From assembly GCA_016617855.1 (NCBI GenBank), contig JAECUM010001126.1, positions 62,001 to 126,000 on the forward strand: 64,000 bases of DNA, written 5' to 3'. Source of the DNA: Megalonaias nervosa. Taxonomy: Eukaryota > Mollusca > Bivalvia > Unionida > Unionidae. The position numbers were made by a program, and so were the translations under genes. Shown here piece after piece: positions 37,401 to 49,704 of the stretch. The stretch's first letter is position 1, and every line of letters begins with the position of its first letter. The notes under the pieces are model-generated. The model saw only the letters and a program-made list of their open reading frames with translations. It searched no databases and was not told the origin of the DNA.

Positions 37401-38160
37401 AGTTCATCTTGAACTAGCCTAGCCTGAACTAGCCTCTGTGTGCCAATGTTGGAGATTTAAGTTCATAATTAGCTGTGGAAATTGCTTCTCATTAATGAAC
37501 CCTGTCTGTGAAACAAAACTAACGATTATGCTGGTAGTATTTGCATCCCTTTAACTTTATTATTCTACCTGCTTAACTTGATTTGATAGAAAAGACAAAG
37601 ATATTTCTAATAAGAAAATAATCAGATCCAAACCTACTAGTGTTTTACGTGGGTATGGAGTAATCCAAACGTACTATAACAAGAGAACAGCGTACAATGG
37701 AAAAATAATCAGAGAATTCAATCAAATGTCACGAAATACAGAAATCATTTAATATGTCTGAAACTCAATAGTTTAAACAGATTTTATTATGGATATATTC
37801 TGTGTTTAACTAACTTCATTTTAATGTTTTATTTAATGGAAAAAACAACAAAAGAAACAGCAATTTAATTTTGCAGCAAATCAAGTTGATGGCTGCTTTA
37901 TTGTAGCCAGCTCTTTAGAAACAATTAACAAATTTTGTTACACTGCAATAACGGCTTTTCTTTAAGTTTCTTTCTTATTTTATCAGAACAGAAAGTTAAT
38001 AACTATTCATTCAGAAGAGGCCAGTTTAAGATATCCCAACAAATTTCTTACTGCCTATATAAGTACTGTCTGATCCTGAAGTTTTGGATCTGTAACATTT
38101 TTCTTGTATTAAAGAGGTGCTAAAACTAATTGAAAAATATAATAAGTGTACGAATTCTAC
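34460..38160. other. Downstream intron or intergenic DNA
   Basis: AT-rich, no convincing exon. The rest of the SAM-like domain and the gene's 3' end should be here or beyond the LTR element, but I could not find them. 35,000-35,060 contains a local duplication of 'aacaaataatacatagctaa'. Confidence 0.5.
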
Positions 38161-38253
38161 TAACGGATCAAGTTGACTTTTTCTCAGCCACTGATCAATT
38201 TCCTCTTTGGTCCAATTTCCAACGTCAGGTGGAGGAGGACGAGGTTTCAGATG
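38161..38253 (-). CDS. SAM-like domain exon, gene copy B
   Basis: Open stretch of 93 nt in phase 0 at both ends, matching the phase-0 end of the TIR exon at 41,134. It reads HLKPRPPPPDVG followed by NWTKEEIDQWLRKSQLDPL, which looks like the first two helices of a SAM or SAM-like domain (W, then 'V..WL...L'). A Pro-rich linker separates it from the TIR domain. The acceptor (after 'tttaag') has a weak pyrimidine tract and the donor 'gtagaa' is weak. I could not find the exon that should complete the domain between here and 33,186. Confidence 0.55.
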
Positions 38254-41133
38254 CTTAAATCTTCATATCTTAGCTTTAAAAAGGGAAGATTATTTACGTA
38301 AATAATATGAACAAAATATTAATGATGCAAATCTGACTGTCTACCACTCTAATGCAAATAAAGTTCAATTACTACAATGTTATTAAATGTATTGTCTTAC
38401 GTGTGATGTAGAACAAGTGTTCCTTTAGCCTTGGTTACTTACCAATTACAATATATCCAAATATATTCTTAATTACACTGCAAAATGTAAGCCAGCTGAG
38501 CCTGGACAGTCTAGAGGATAGTGTCAAGCTTCATGAAGCATAAAAAGTAGGACATGCTAACCTATAAATTTGTGCAGGAATGTGTGACTGGTTAAGGTGC
38601 ATCAACGTGTTTTGTAAGTTTAGATCTGAATGAGAAACATTCAGTGAAAATGTATTTAAGTGATAAAGTCAGTAAATCTATATTAGACCACTGTAAGCAA
38701 GTTTTAGAAATATTACATTACACTTCTACAAAGGATAGAGAAGATATAGAAGCATTTTCCCTTTAATACTCAAGCACGGAACTATCTCACTGGCAATCAA
38801 TTGTACAGGTGCAAAGTGCATGTTAAGAAGGTTCTATCTATAAAGTTTGATGGATTCTGGGCTTTAACAAAGAAAGATGTAATGTCAAATACAATTTTGT
38901 GACGGTTAATTAAGCGGTAAATGATGTAACAGTGGCCTAAATTTGATAACTTACAGTAGTACTTCTGGAGATGCATCCACGACAAATTTTAACGAATCTA
39001 AATTTAATAGGGTCTATGATGTTGATGATGTCATGAACAAACAATCAAATAAATAAAGAATGTAGCCAAGAAACTAATAATTGATGAGCAGATATATATC
39101 TGCCAATGAGAGCATAACAACTTTGCATAGCCAATCTAGCAATTGCCTACTGAGAGAGTTAAAATGCACAGGAATATAAAAAGCACCAAGTGGACCGGAG
39201 ATTGCTCACCTGACTAACACTGGAGTAGTTCAATCAATGGATAGAATATGCATGTCCTTGCTCAGCCAACCACTTCAAACTATCTGTCAAATTTTAAAAA
39301 AAAATAGAGAAATGAGGCTTCCCAAAAGGCATTGTGAATATGATATCATGTATAACAGAACGTTCAAGGTGCTTACATCATGTCAGTTTCTCAACCAGTG
39401 ACACCTTTTGTTCTTGTAGACAGAAGTGTCAGAGCAGTTCAAAGTAACAACTAGCATGAACAAAGAACAAACCAAAAGCTCCCTAAGTATAAAAAGGGTA
39501 CTCACACTTGATGATAAATGGCAATCTTATTTGTTGGGAATGGAGAGGTTGTTGTACTTTCTAAGAAAGGAAACAGCATGCTACTTGATTATTCTTGGGA
39601 TTCAACCTAAATGAAATATTTATGGATATAAGTATGCTGAATATTTCAATTTAAATTAAATATCATTGAAACTGAAGGAGTATGATATGCAATTGTATAG
39701 TGTCCATTTACTACTATTTTTACTGCTTTCTCTCTTTGACAAAAATATCATCTAAAGAGGGTCAATAATATAAACAATTAGCATGAAGAATGGCTTAAAT
39801 CTTACTCCTTTTCTGTCATGTCAGGGCATATTTTATTTTGATCATGATGTGCAAGAAGAAATATGCAATTGAATACCTACATCTTTGTCATGACAATTCA
39901 TTTTCTAACATGTCTATTGAAATACACATATATGTAGCCAAATATAAATATATATTACTAGTACATAGTGTTTTAGTAGAATTACATCTGATACATGTAA
40001 ATTTACTGTTGATGATCATGCAAATATTTTGAATCCTTCTCAATATCAGGTCCTATAGTTTTTCATATACAAATTTTGAGACATTATTTTTCATATTTTG
40101 CAAACAAAACATCTTTTCTGACCTACAAAATAATATAAGTTAAAGTGACGTAAATAACATAATATATAGCTTGTTTCCAACAATAAGACAAAGTCCAGAC
40201 TTCCTGTTAAAAAGTATCAACCCATATGCCAGCAAATATGGTATAATACTTTTTCAAATAATCCTTAATATATCACAAAATAACAAAATCCTCCATCGAT
40301 GAATCAAATTAGCATAAACTTCGATTGCTTTTGGGAGGTGGTGTGAATCATTTTGTAACTTGTCTGTTGAAATACACTTATATCTAGTCAAATTTAAACA
40401 TATATTTCTAGTGCATGCTGTTTTAGTCCAATTACATCAGATGAATGTGAACTTAATGCTTTTGTGAGGTGGTGTGAATCATGTACTGTCAGTTCACAGC
40501 ACAGGCTCCAAACTAGTGCCACCTTGTGGCAAAAAGAGGAGACAATAGACAAGAATTACTGCCCTTATATATTATGCACACTGTTGCACAATCTATTAAT
40601 TTTTCATTATGAATACTTAGAAATTTGTATAAATCCTGCTATTTCAGATTTAAGAATAGATCCTGCATATAAATAGTGGCCCTTCGTGCTGAGCATGTTG
40701 ACAGCTTATCACAGCAGACCACATTGTCGTTGACTTTTTATCTTTTTCATTTCTAAATCCATGGTGATAGTCCAGGTCAAATTGCAAACTTCTGGATCAT
40801 GCCTAACGATAATTTATCCATGGAAACTGGACAAACAACTTGATCCAAAAGTTCCAAACAACGCAAAATTCAAAAAATCAATGTGCCTTTCCTAGTGGTA
40901 GGTGGGTAAGGATTATATCTTTTGTACATAAAATACATTGGTCTTAATACAGTCTCTTGTCACGCAGGTCTATTAGCTATAACTTTATAAACCTTCTGAC
41001 TCCCATATGAACCAATGGCACCTGTGGCCTTGACCTGTAGCCTTCATCATTGACCTTGAAAGTTTTTATCTCTGAAGATAATTCCTGACCAACCCAATCC
41101 ACCCTTCTTAAGAACTTATTAAAAAAAACTTAC
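38254..41133. other. Intron between SAM-like and TIR exons, copy B gene
   Basis: No certain exon. Local repeats include 'tgaaatacacatatatgtag' (39,918) against 'tgaaatacacttatatctag' (40,369), and two 'ggtggtgtgaatcat' (40,338 and 40,468), a diverged duplication of about 90-130 bp. The mollusc-type 'ccttgacctgtagcc' repeat is at 40,960-41,110. Confidence 0.5.
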
Positions 41134-41318
41134 GTTGTCTGGGAGTTCATCTATGACATTCAACAGGTCCTTAACGTTTACTTCAAAATTGAATGTTTCT
41201 GAGAACTCGTAGGACAGTTTTGGACCAAGAAGAATTCCCAGCCAGCCGTATGGATTGTGTCCAGCCTGCATCTTCAATGGGACCATCTTCGTGTGCTTAT
41301 GGAATGCATACTCTACTT
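41134..41318 (-). CDS. TIR C-terminal exon, gene copy B
   Basis: Open exon of 185 nt, acceptor 'gttacag', donor 'gtaagt'. After two bases of a split codon it reads VEYAFHKHTKMVPLKMQ, then HNPYGWLGILLGPKL, the beta-D/beta-E region of invertebrate TIR domains ('..P.GWLG...G'), and closes with NVKDLLNVIDELPDN, the last TIR helix. It must be joined to an exon ending in one base, such as 2,307-2,466 in copy A. No such exon remains on the right-hand side in copy B. The first codon is completed to Glu, the position of the catalytic glutamate in enzymatic TIR domains (established for SARM1-type TIRs; inferred here). Confidence 0.85.
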
Positions 41319-43017
41319 CTGTAACAATAAAATTGAGTACAGAAGTTTTCAGAACACAAACTGATGAGCATATAGGGATGTAGCTTTACATATATCAGAT
41401 GCAAGAGAAACTGTAAAAACATTTTTATATCGGCATGCAATTAAGTTGAATCAAGAGAAACTTATATTCTTTCGTTTAGGGATTTAAATTTCAAGGAAAG
41501 ATGTAATTTTCTATAGCAAACAAATACATGGCTCCATAGCTTTCAGTCTTATCACAAGTCCATCATCACTAATATTTCATTAATTAAAAACGGCTGTAGC
41601 AGGTAACAATATTCATTCCAGATGGAAATATGTATTATCCTAAAAATAACTGTAAATCACTTAACTTATACAAGATTCATCTTCTGAATTAGTTTATACC
41701 ATTTATGAAAGTATTTCACAATCTCAGGAGCACAAAATGTAAGTGATTTACAGAAATAATTAAAGGCAAAACAACATGACTGCCCATGCCACATAGTACC
41801 TGATATCAGCTAAGACAAGCTGCTCTGTCACAAAACAATTATCTATCAACATCAATAAAAAAATGGTGTTCTGCAAAATCTGGTGCTACACGTGCATCCA
41901 TGCTCTATTTATTCTACATGTATATCAGACTTGAATGTGCTTCTAAATTACCAATTATTTCTAGTAAAATATGTTTCTTCAATAATACTTAACTGATCAT
42001 AATACCTTTGGAGAACTACTACTATCTCACAAATCCGTCCCTCCTTGATTTAAACATTTTAGCTAAAAGTTAGACTAGAAGTTATCTGCCCGTAGAAGTG
42101 GCAGTTAGATAGAATGATAATGGGATTAGTGGCGAATCCTGTGAATATTTCAATTACTACTGGAGCAGAATGCATGATGTCTAATATGGACGTAATTGCG
42201 GGGAGGCTCAGAGGGTGTATATGTATTACCATCAAGTAAATGTTATTGAAGAAATCTATTTTACTACAAAAAATTGGTTTCTTCTTCAAATACATTACCT
42301 GATCATAATATCTCAGGATAACACGTAAGAGATGCAGGGAGATACATTCCCTTACCCTGGAAAGATTACCTTTGCTCCCCTAAGATATGTGAGACAGCTT
42401 CTAGATAACCTGACTGGATTATAGACTCCATCTATCTGGGAGTGGCTTCAAAAGGAAATGAATTTTGCCATCCCACAAATCGAGTGATAGTCATAAAGCT
42501 GCATTCTCAGGTCAAGCTGAGATTTTGGGATAAAGATCTTAGATACAAGCTGAAGAAAGTGGACACTGATCTCTCCCACAGCAACGATAATGTCAGTTAG
42601 GTAACATATTCACTTAATGGAATGTTTGTGGCAAATGCCCTAACTTCAATTCAGTGATATGGGGTTACATGCAAAGTAAATACCCCACTTTCTCCTGGAA
42701 AAAATTAATATGTCACCCTTCTCCTCTTTGTGGGGTAACAAGAGGTGGGATCTCAACAGGTGCATTTGCTTTGTCCTTTTCAAGTTCCACCCCAAAGCTT
42801 TCACTGGGTCCTACAGACACTGAGATGAAGTGTGCAGAGTAGATAGTGATTTTGCTATGAAAGTCTGATTCCCCACATATGGGGAATGAACTGAACATGC
42901 AGTAAAACATAGCTTGAAAGACTACTGCCATGAGAGACCACCTGTCTTGACAGGCTACTACTTTGGTACATGTGTTGGTCTATCAAGAGAGAATCTACTG
43001 CATATAGTAAGATGTGA
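41319..43017. other. Intron upstream of the TIR C-terminal exon
   Basis: Searched by eye for the missing TIR middle exon without success. A local duplication 'ttcttcaataatacttaact' (41,973) and 'ttcttcaaatacattacctg' (42,282), each followed by 'gatcataat', marks a tandem repeat of about 310 bp. Confidence 0.5.
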
Positions 43018-43258
43018 GGGACCCCGAGTGGCCGAGTGGTCTAAGGATATTGTCCTTATAGATCACACACACATCTAACCTCAATCCATGCAAATTAGAG
43101 TCTCAGCTCAAGTAACGTGGGTATGTGAGAAAGCTTGCCAGTAGCTTCCCATGGGTTGATGGTTTTTTCCAGGTTCTTCCTCCACTATTTACTGGCTGAC
43201 ATATATAACCTATCATGAACTGAAAAACTGTTAAACCCCACAAAACCAAACCAAAATC
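43018..43258 (+). repeat. tRNA-derived SINE (family 2), plus-strand member
   Basis: The head 'cccgagtggccgagtggtct' is like tRNA-Leu or tRNA-Ser. The body has 'gtgggtatgtgagaaagctt', 'cagtagcttcccatgggttg' and 'ggttcttcctccactattta', ending 'ctgttaaaccccacaaaacc'. Part of the tRNA region is replaced by 'cacacacaca'-like sequence. Confidence 0.75.
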
Positions 43259-44534
43259 TGGTACAACATGACACGATCTTATGTGCCATTGCATAATAAT
43301 TAAGATTGTTATAACCTAATGTTACACATCAACAAGCCTGTTGTGTTATACTTGTGCTTAATAGCAATAATACATCGCCAAAGTAAGAACTACCTGCATA
43401 TCTGAATACAAACTTTGGACATTTGTAATGCTCCACAGAACTTACATTTTAATTTGTCCATGAAAATAGAAGGTATACAGCTTCAAAAAACTTTAACAAA
43501 AGCACTTTAACATTCCTGACATCACTTTCACTGCAGGTGCTGGCAACAAAGTTATATTTATGTCTTAGCATTTACAGGTGAGACAATTTCGTACCTGTAT
43601 GATCATGTTTTCCTGTGTCAGACGCAGGTTATAACTCTATCCCACCTCACACATGACCTTTGTCCTTACTCACAGACTGTTTTTACCTTCTACAGTAAGC
43701 ATAATGCACATAAAGTGGCGAACTTTCCAGATTTCTATCATCAATTTAAAACTCTTTCACAGCAATCAAGATAAATGTAATTGCAAAACACTGATGTACT
43801 TAAACGAATAGTGGTTAAAACGAAGGTTTGTTAACAGGTCATTTTGCTTGATCGACCTAAGTCCATGATAGTACAGATTCTAAAGTTCCATACTGCAAGC
43901 TGAAAAAATAATTGGTTTAAATCGTTATATTTAAAAATTCATTTTCTCGTTATTATTTTTAAAGAGTAAATCAATTCTAGAGCAAATTATAATTGAGGAC
44001 GATTTAATTATTTCTTGTCTGCCTCAATTAATCTTATGTCTGAAAATGGACTTTATTATTTGGTCTGCTCACATCTGCATTTCTGTGCAAGCTATCTACA
44101 CGACACAATTTTCTTTTAGTCTAGAAGATATTTGCTGTGACATTACAAATGAAAATCTAAGGAAGGTTTATGATATATACCATGAAAATCAATAACACGA
44201 CTACCATGATTCACCTCTTGCCAGGTCACACAATTTTATGACAAATTTACAATAAAAAATTATATTCCAACTGTGCACATTAAAAAAGTTAGTTTCAAGG
44301 ATCTGTTCATTATCCATTTATTAATACAATCATTCACTGTATTCAATGTTTCCTTGTTTTACATGGGAATGATTATACATGTAAAATTCTATCTACATGT
44401 CTCGGGATGATTTGAACTCAAGTTTTATCGAAATATAATTTATGGTTTTTTGGTTTAAATTTCTCTGACCCATCCATAAGAGCTTTCAAAATATGCCCTG
44501 TTATGACATTCTTCATTTTGCTCATAAATAATCT

Positions 44535-44955
44535 ATGAAGCATTGCATATGCATAACAGTTTGATTACATCAATAATCTGTGAAGAATAGAGTATGCATA
44601 ACAGTGTGATTACGTCAATAATCTGTGAAGAATCAAATATGCATAACAATGTGAATTCATCAATAATCTGTGAAGCATCGAGTATGCACAACATGGTGAA
44701 TACATCAATAATCTGTGAAGCATCAAGTATGCATAACATTGTGACTACATAAATAATCTGTCAAGCATCAAGTATGGATAAGGCTGTGCTGAAACAATAA
44801 TCTGTGAAGCATCAAGTATGCATAACACTGTGCTAAATTAATAATCTGTGAAGTACTGAGTACCCATATCAGAGTGACTACATATATAAACTGTGAAGAA
44901 TCACGTATTGATAACAGTGTTCCTACATCAATAATCAGTGAGGCATTGAGTATGC
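44535..44955. repeat. 45-bp minisatellite, copy B
   Basis: About nine units of the same 45-bp repeat as in copy A. The left flank (44,158-44,535) aligns with copy A 11,648-12,060. The right end jumps straight to the equivalent of 13,473, so the deletion that removed the ARM exon started inside or at the edge of this array. Confidence 0.92.
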
Positions 44956-45498
44956 AGAACAGTGATGCCTGAAAAAAATGGACTTGTGTTGGAAACCAAA
45001 GTTGGGTTTTCAGAATGCAGGGGCCATAACTCCTCTAAATGATGACTTAGAATGCTAAAAAGTGAATCATGCAAGGCCTCAACAATAGTAAGGTAATTAT
45101 CAATCTGGATGAAATCCAATATTTCTTAGTAAATAATCCTGCAGTGTCAGGAGGCCAATAAATCGTCTCCATGCAAAGGTTGAACACTGGAAATTAAATT
45201 CAATTAAGTTTTTATCAAGTTAAAACTATGTCCGTAAATTCTGACCAGAAATCAACAGTCTAGTTATGGAATGATGCAGAAATGTAGCAGTAAACTAGCT
45301 GTCTGACCCAACAAGCAGATGTCTTGGTTGACAAGCAACAAGGGACAGGGAAGGCCCAACAAGGATTCATTTTGGCTAGTGATGAGGTTGCAGTCGAAGA
45401 GGTGGGCAGTACGCCACTAATCACAAACCACCCAATTAGAAATACAGTGTGTCAATGTTATACCACCAATTGACACGAGCAAACAGGAAACAAGTATG

Positions 45499-45731
45499 GA
45501 CGCTTTTGGGACAGGCAGTGCCATGTGGATCCAAATGCTTTAGTACCTTTTGCTTGGTACATGCTCATGAACTGGCTCTTCACACCACCTGGACAATATA
45601 ACATCCACAATCTGCAGGTGAAAGTGCAAAAGCATCGTGAGATTTCAGTTCTCACTAAAGGAAAGCTAAACTCCTGGCCTAGGGCAGGTCTGAGCGCCAC
45701 ACAGATCTCATCAAAAGGAGAGTTATGAGTG
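45499..45731 (+). other. Unrecognised ORF-like block shared by both copies (copy B)
   Basis: Open for about 77 codons: FWDRQCHVDPNALVPFAWY, MLMNWLFTPPGQYNIHNLQ, VQKHREISVLTKGKLNSW, PRAGLSATQISSKGE. The copy-A version has the same frame with two stops and about 20 replacements. The stretch is hydrophobic and aromatic at first, then basic. No signal or motif is known to me. It may be a relic rather than a working exon. Confidence 0.25.
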
Positions 45732-46798
45732 AAACCTAAGCTGGGACCTTTACTCTTCTAGCCTGTTTCTTCCGAAACAAATCCTGCAAGAGTTGGTTCT
45801 GAGCGTGACTCTGACCTACGAACGTTAATTCAGGACAAGGATATATCCATGGGTTGTGGGACCACCTTCCAGCCGCTTGGTATAAGTTCAAACTAATATG
45901 TACTTGCTCACCTATGCTGTCTAGTTTTATAAGGACCTTCGTACACAACTGTGTTCCATAAATTCTTCTTCCGGTGCATTAACGAAAAGGATCTGTAGAA
46001 CATCTGTGACACGCAGGGAAATCTTGCACCCCATTCAACACATTTTGCTCGAACTCATCACCTATGGTAGTATAACATAGACACACTTTTGTGTATAATT
46101 GGGTGTCTGTGGGTAGTGGATGGCCAACCTATATAACGATCCCTCACTGACAAAAGAGATAGGCCATTTTAAGGATTCAGCCCTGCCGCTTGTCACATGA
46201 GATTAAGTCAAGTGAAGGACAATCAGGGGCAATACCTCAAATATATAATTTTGTGAGGATTTTGAAGGTAATTCAAAGTCTTATCAATGTAAAGATGCAT
46301 GCTTAATTTTGATGAAAAGTTAAGGATCTGTTTGAAAGTTGATGCAAAATCTACAATTAGGAGAATGGGAAATCAGGGTCTATAACTCTTGGAAATGATG
46401 CTGTGGAATGCTTGAAATCATGTTCATTCAAGAGTTCATCAACATACGGCTCCAACACAGTCTGGCATAATCATCTAGTTTAAACCTCACCTGTATCATG
46501 TAAATATCCATTTATCCTTCTTAGCTATTCGATTAACATCAAACTTTAGCTTCTTTCTGTTCATGCTAAGTAAAGGACAACAACAATGTGAACTCAATTT
46601 TTTTCATGATATTAAGTTTTTATGGTTTTAGGAAATTGACATTTTGGTAAGTTCTACAAAATCATGGATTGGGAGAAGTTGTTCTACTCTTCCCATCGAA
46701 GGATCATGGTTTGTTGGACTTTTAAATTCAGAAATCCTAAAGAACTAGCATCGATTTGACAAATGGAGAATTCTCATTACCACGGAAATTATACATAC

Positions 46799-47139
46799 CT
46801 TGATTTTTCCATTATTCTTTTGATTGAATGCCAGCTCTCTGACTACCTTACACACAGATAACAACTCTTTCTCATGCCCATCCTCCAGAACTTGACAAGA
46901 TATGCACAGTGGTTTGGTATCGATTATAAGAGTTTTGTTCTTCTCAGCTTTGGCAAGTCCTAGCAAGCCATCAATCAGCTCGCTCACAGAGAACCCTTCT
47001 TTACGACGATCATCTGCCTGACGTGCTTCTTCAATCACATCTCTCAGAAGATTAAATACATTCTCACTCCCTTGGATCTTGTCACACTCATTGTCATCAT
47101 TCATGTCAACCAGGGCCAAAAGAGTTACCATCTGGATCT
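46799..47139 (-). CDS. ARM-repeat exon, copy B
   Basis: Open exon of 341 nt, acceptor 'ttttcag', donor 'gtatgt'. It encodes QMVTLLALVDMNDDNECDKI, then LLRDVIEEARQADDRRKEGF, SELIDGLLGLAKAEKNK, and ends VCKVVRELAFNQKNNGKIK. The acidic 'MNDDNECDK' loop followed by paired helices and the 'RELAFN' helix fit two to three ARM repeats. It starts with two bases of a split codon (fits 49,295-49,436) and ends in phase 0 (fits the 13,250-13,370 exon of copy A, which copy B has lost). Copy A's version is frameshifted and stopped. Confidence 0.87.
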
Positions 47140-49294
47140 CTGAAAATAAGCATACTATTTTATATACGTCAGTTAACAACTTCTGTTTCATTTTATATTT
47201 CATATTGTAACACTTGACAACTGTAATTCTTTCACACACATTGTCTGGTCTGATATTTAAGTTGTTCAGTTATTCATTAACAAATAAAATATATAGAAGT
47301 CCCTGTTATCATGGAACGTTTAAGAGGGGATTTGTTGACCTTTTACATATTTGCTTATCGTGATGACATAAATGACAATCAGTATATCTGTAAATGTCTT
47401 AAACATCTTCACAGTCAGGCCTAGAATTTATTATCAGTTTCCTCTCATCAGCAAGCTAATTGACAGAGAAATTTATTAGTCTCTCTGAATCATTCCTAGT
47501 TCTTCCCACAAACTAATATCAGTACGGGAATTAACAACACTTTAATTTCTTAATTACCACCATCATTCATAATTAAGCAGCCCTGTTAACCCCAACACAT
47601 TATCTCAGTAAATAAGCTAATTTTTCCTTAAGTTTTACTCGCTTTCAGTAAGATGTAACAAAAATATCCTGTATTCTATTGTCAAGTTAGAAAACATGTA
47701 TTTGACAAGATTGGTATGAAAATGATGCAACAAAGGTAAACATTATGTTCATTAGAAAAGTTTGTAAAGTACACATAAACCTTATTTACCTCAGTACAGT
47801 TGCACAAAGTTCAGTTCCAAAACCTATGCAGCATAATGGCTTGTTGCTATCTCTGAACTTGATGTAACTCTTTGAAGTTTTTCCTTCATTTCACATAATG
47901 ATGAAAATAGTATCTCCTGCCATGTGACATACTCAAATGAGCATGTGATGTCCAATAAACGTATCTGTGCTCCTTCCGGGTTTGATTCAGAACAATCTGA
48001 ATATTCCTTTTAATTTTTCTGTACTGATTATTAAAATCTTTTAAGAGGGTTAATTTTTCCTTTCGACTTTAACATCTATTGGTAGTTGGAAGCCATTTCT
48101 GAAATATTCTATGATCAATAGTTTGATCATGCAGATGCTTTGCATCAGAAAATATTTGCAGTGTAAAGCATCTGAGGTATTAGTGTACAGTTAGTCTGGT
48201 TCACTGACTAATTCCATTAAAGTTAATGTGAAACCAGATCCAAATAAAACAAAGGACAATTATTTGGCTTTTACTGCCACAACCATATTTCCAAAATTTT
48301 TCCTTTTAATATCTTTGTCCGTATTTTAAGGGTGATTTTTGTAAAACTTATGGCACAATCATAAACGTTCTCAGATCTGATTCAGAGGTACAAATCTTGC
48401 TTTGGAAAACCACCAATGTTACTTTACAATATTCACTACAAGTTCACAAGAAAAACAATGATTCTCCAGAAATTAATTGTATTAAAAGATGGCTAAGTAA
48501 ACATTTTGAGCTTCATTGTCCAGATAAACAAATAACGTAATAAGAAAAAAGACAAAGCTCTCATACATCCTGGCCATTACATAACTCCACAGACCAACAA
48601 TGTAAGACTGTGCCTGTCTTGCAACATTGAAAGCTGGGTGAGAATATCGTACATTATGACAGTATTGGCATTATGCAGGTTTTCACAACATGCATACAAA
48701 CAGTATGAATATTTGAGCAGTATATGACGCCATGGTTGCAGATCGTTTAAAGAATGATTAATCATAATAGGAATTTTGACGACTGAGGTAATACAATGGC
48801 GGTATCAAAACTGGTAATTCACAAGGCCTTCTTTTGAAATATGGCAAGTCAAATCCTAATTGTTTTAACCTTCTACGGGACCATGTGAATCTCGGCAATT
48901 CACGCAGTTAGCTCAGAAAGTTTGGACATTGTCTTATCATTTTTTTTTAAAAAAATAATACCCATGAGAGCATAAAATGCTGACTGGTGACCAATGAAAC
49001 TGTATTATCTGTCAGACTATTAAAATTATGAACACTTCTAGTCTGACATGAAATTTACTAGACATGGGCTAGGAGGCTAATGCTAATTTCGAGCCCTGAT
49101 ACTGCAGGAAAGCAATAAATTTTGGCTGACATTTTATCTATTTTGGATATACTTTTTATCATGTATGCTGGTCTGGCAATCTTCAAGATAATAAACAGAG
49201 TCAATATGTACCAAGTCAACATGTCATAATGTGCAAAAATCCTGGCAAGTTCCAAGCTGAGATTGTCAGACAGATTTGGAATCCTAATACTCAC

Positions 49295-49436
49295 TCGGTT
49301 GCTTTGACTCTAAATATGGTAGAAGACTGTCAGCAGCGTTAACATCAAGGTAGATTGTTTTCTCTGTGTCTGGACTGTGAGCACAGTTATGCGAAATCCC
49401 CACCGCGGAGGTGAATGCAAAGGGAACTGACTCTGC
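49295..49436 (-). CDS. ARM-repeat exon, copy B
   Basis: Open exon of 142 nt (acceptor 'attgcag', donor 'gtgagt'). It starts in phase 0 and ends with one base of a split codon. It encodes AESVPFAFTSAV, NCAHSPDTEK and AADSLLPYLESKQP. The joined reading into the next exon, 'YLESKQPK' then 'IQMVTLLALVDM', is a textbook ARM helix 2-3 transition. The copy-A version has a stop codon at the same place. The intron between this exon and 47,139 is conserved in both copies. Confidence 0.84.
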
Positions 49437-49704
49437 CTGCAATATGAAAAAATTGCCAGTCGAGATATTTAAAAGTAATCTAAAATTACGTTCAAATACA
49501 ATATTATGTCATGACAGCTACCAACCGAAAGACAGAAGTTATCAAGGAACAAGTGTTTGTGTAATTGTCTAGGATGACATAATTGCATACAATATGAATT
49601 AGACATGAAGAAACTAGAGTGATTAAAAGAATGTACTGTTAAACACCCATTTAAGGATGTTTAGTACGTCAAACAGTTGTTTGTTATGGATGTCAATTAC
49701 CACC

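Noticed and set aside
39490..39560. Short minus-strand stretch between 'cctttcttag' and 'gtgagt' (KVQQPLHSQQIRLPFIIK)
   Set aside because: Good splice signals, but its phase fits neither the TIR exon at 41,134 nor the SAM-like exon at 38,253.
42350..42842. Two plus-strand frames (VIKLHSQVKLRFWDKDLRYK and ISTGAFALSFSSSTPKL)
   Set aside because: Look peptide-like but short, interrupted and unrecognised; no splice or phase support.
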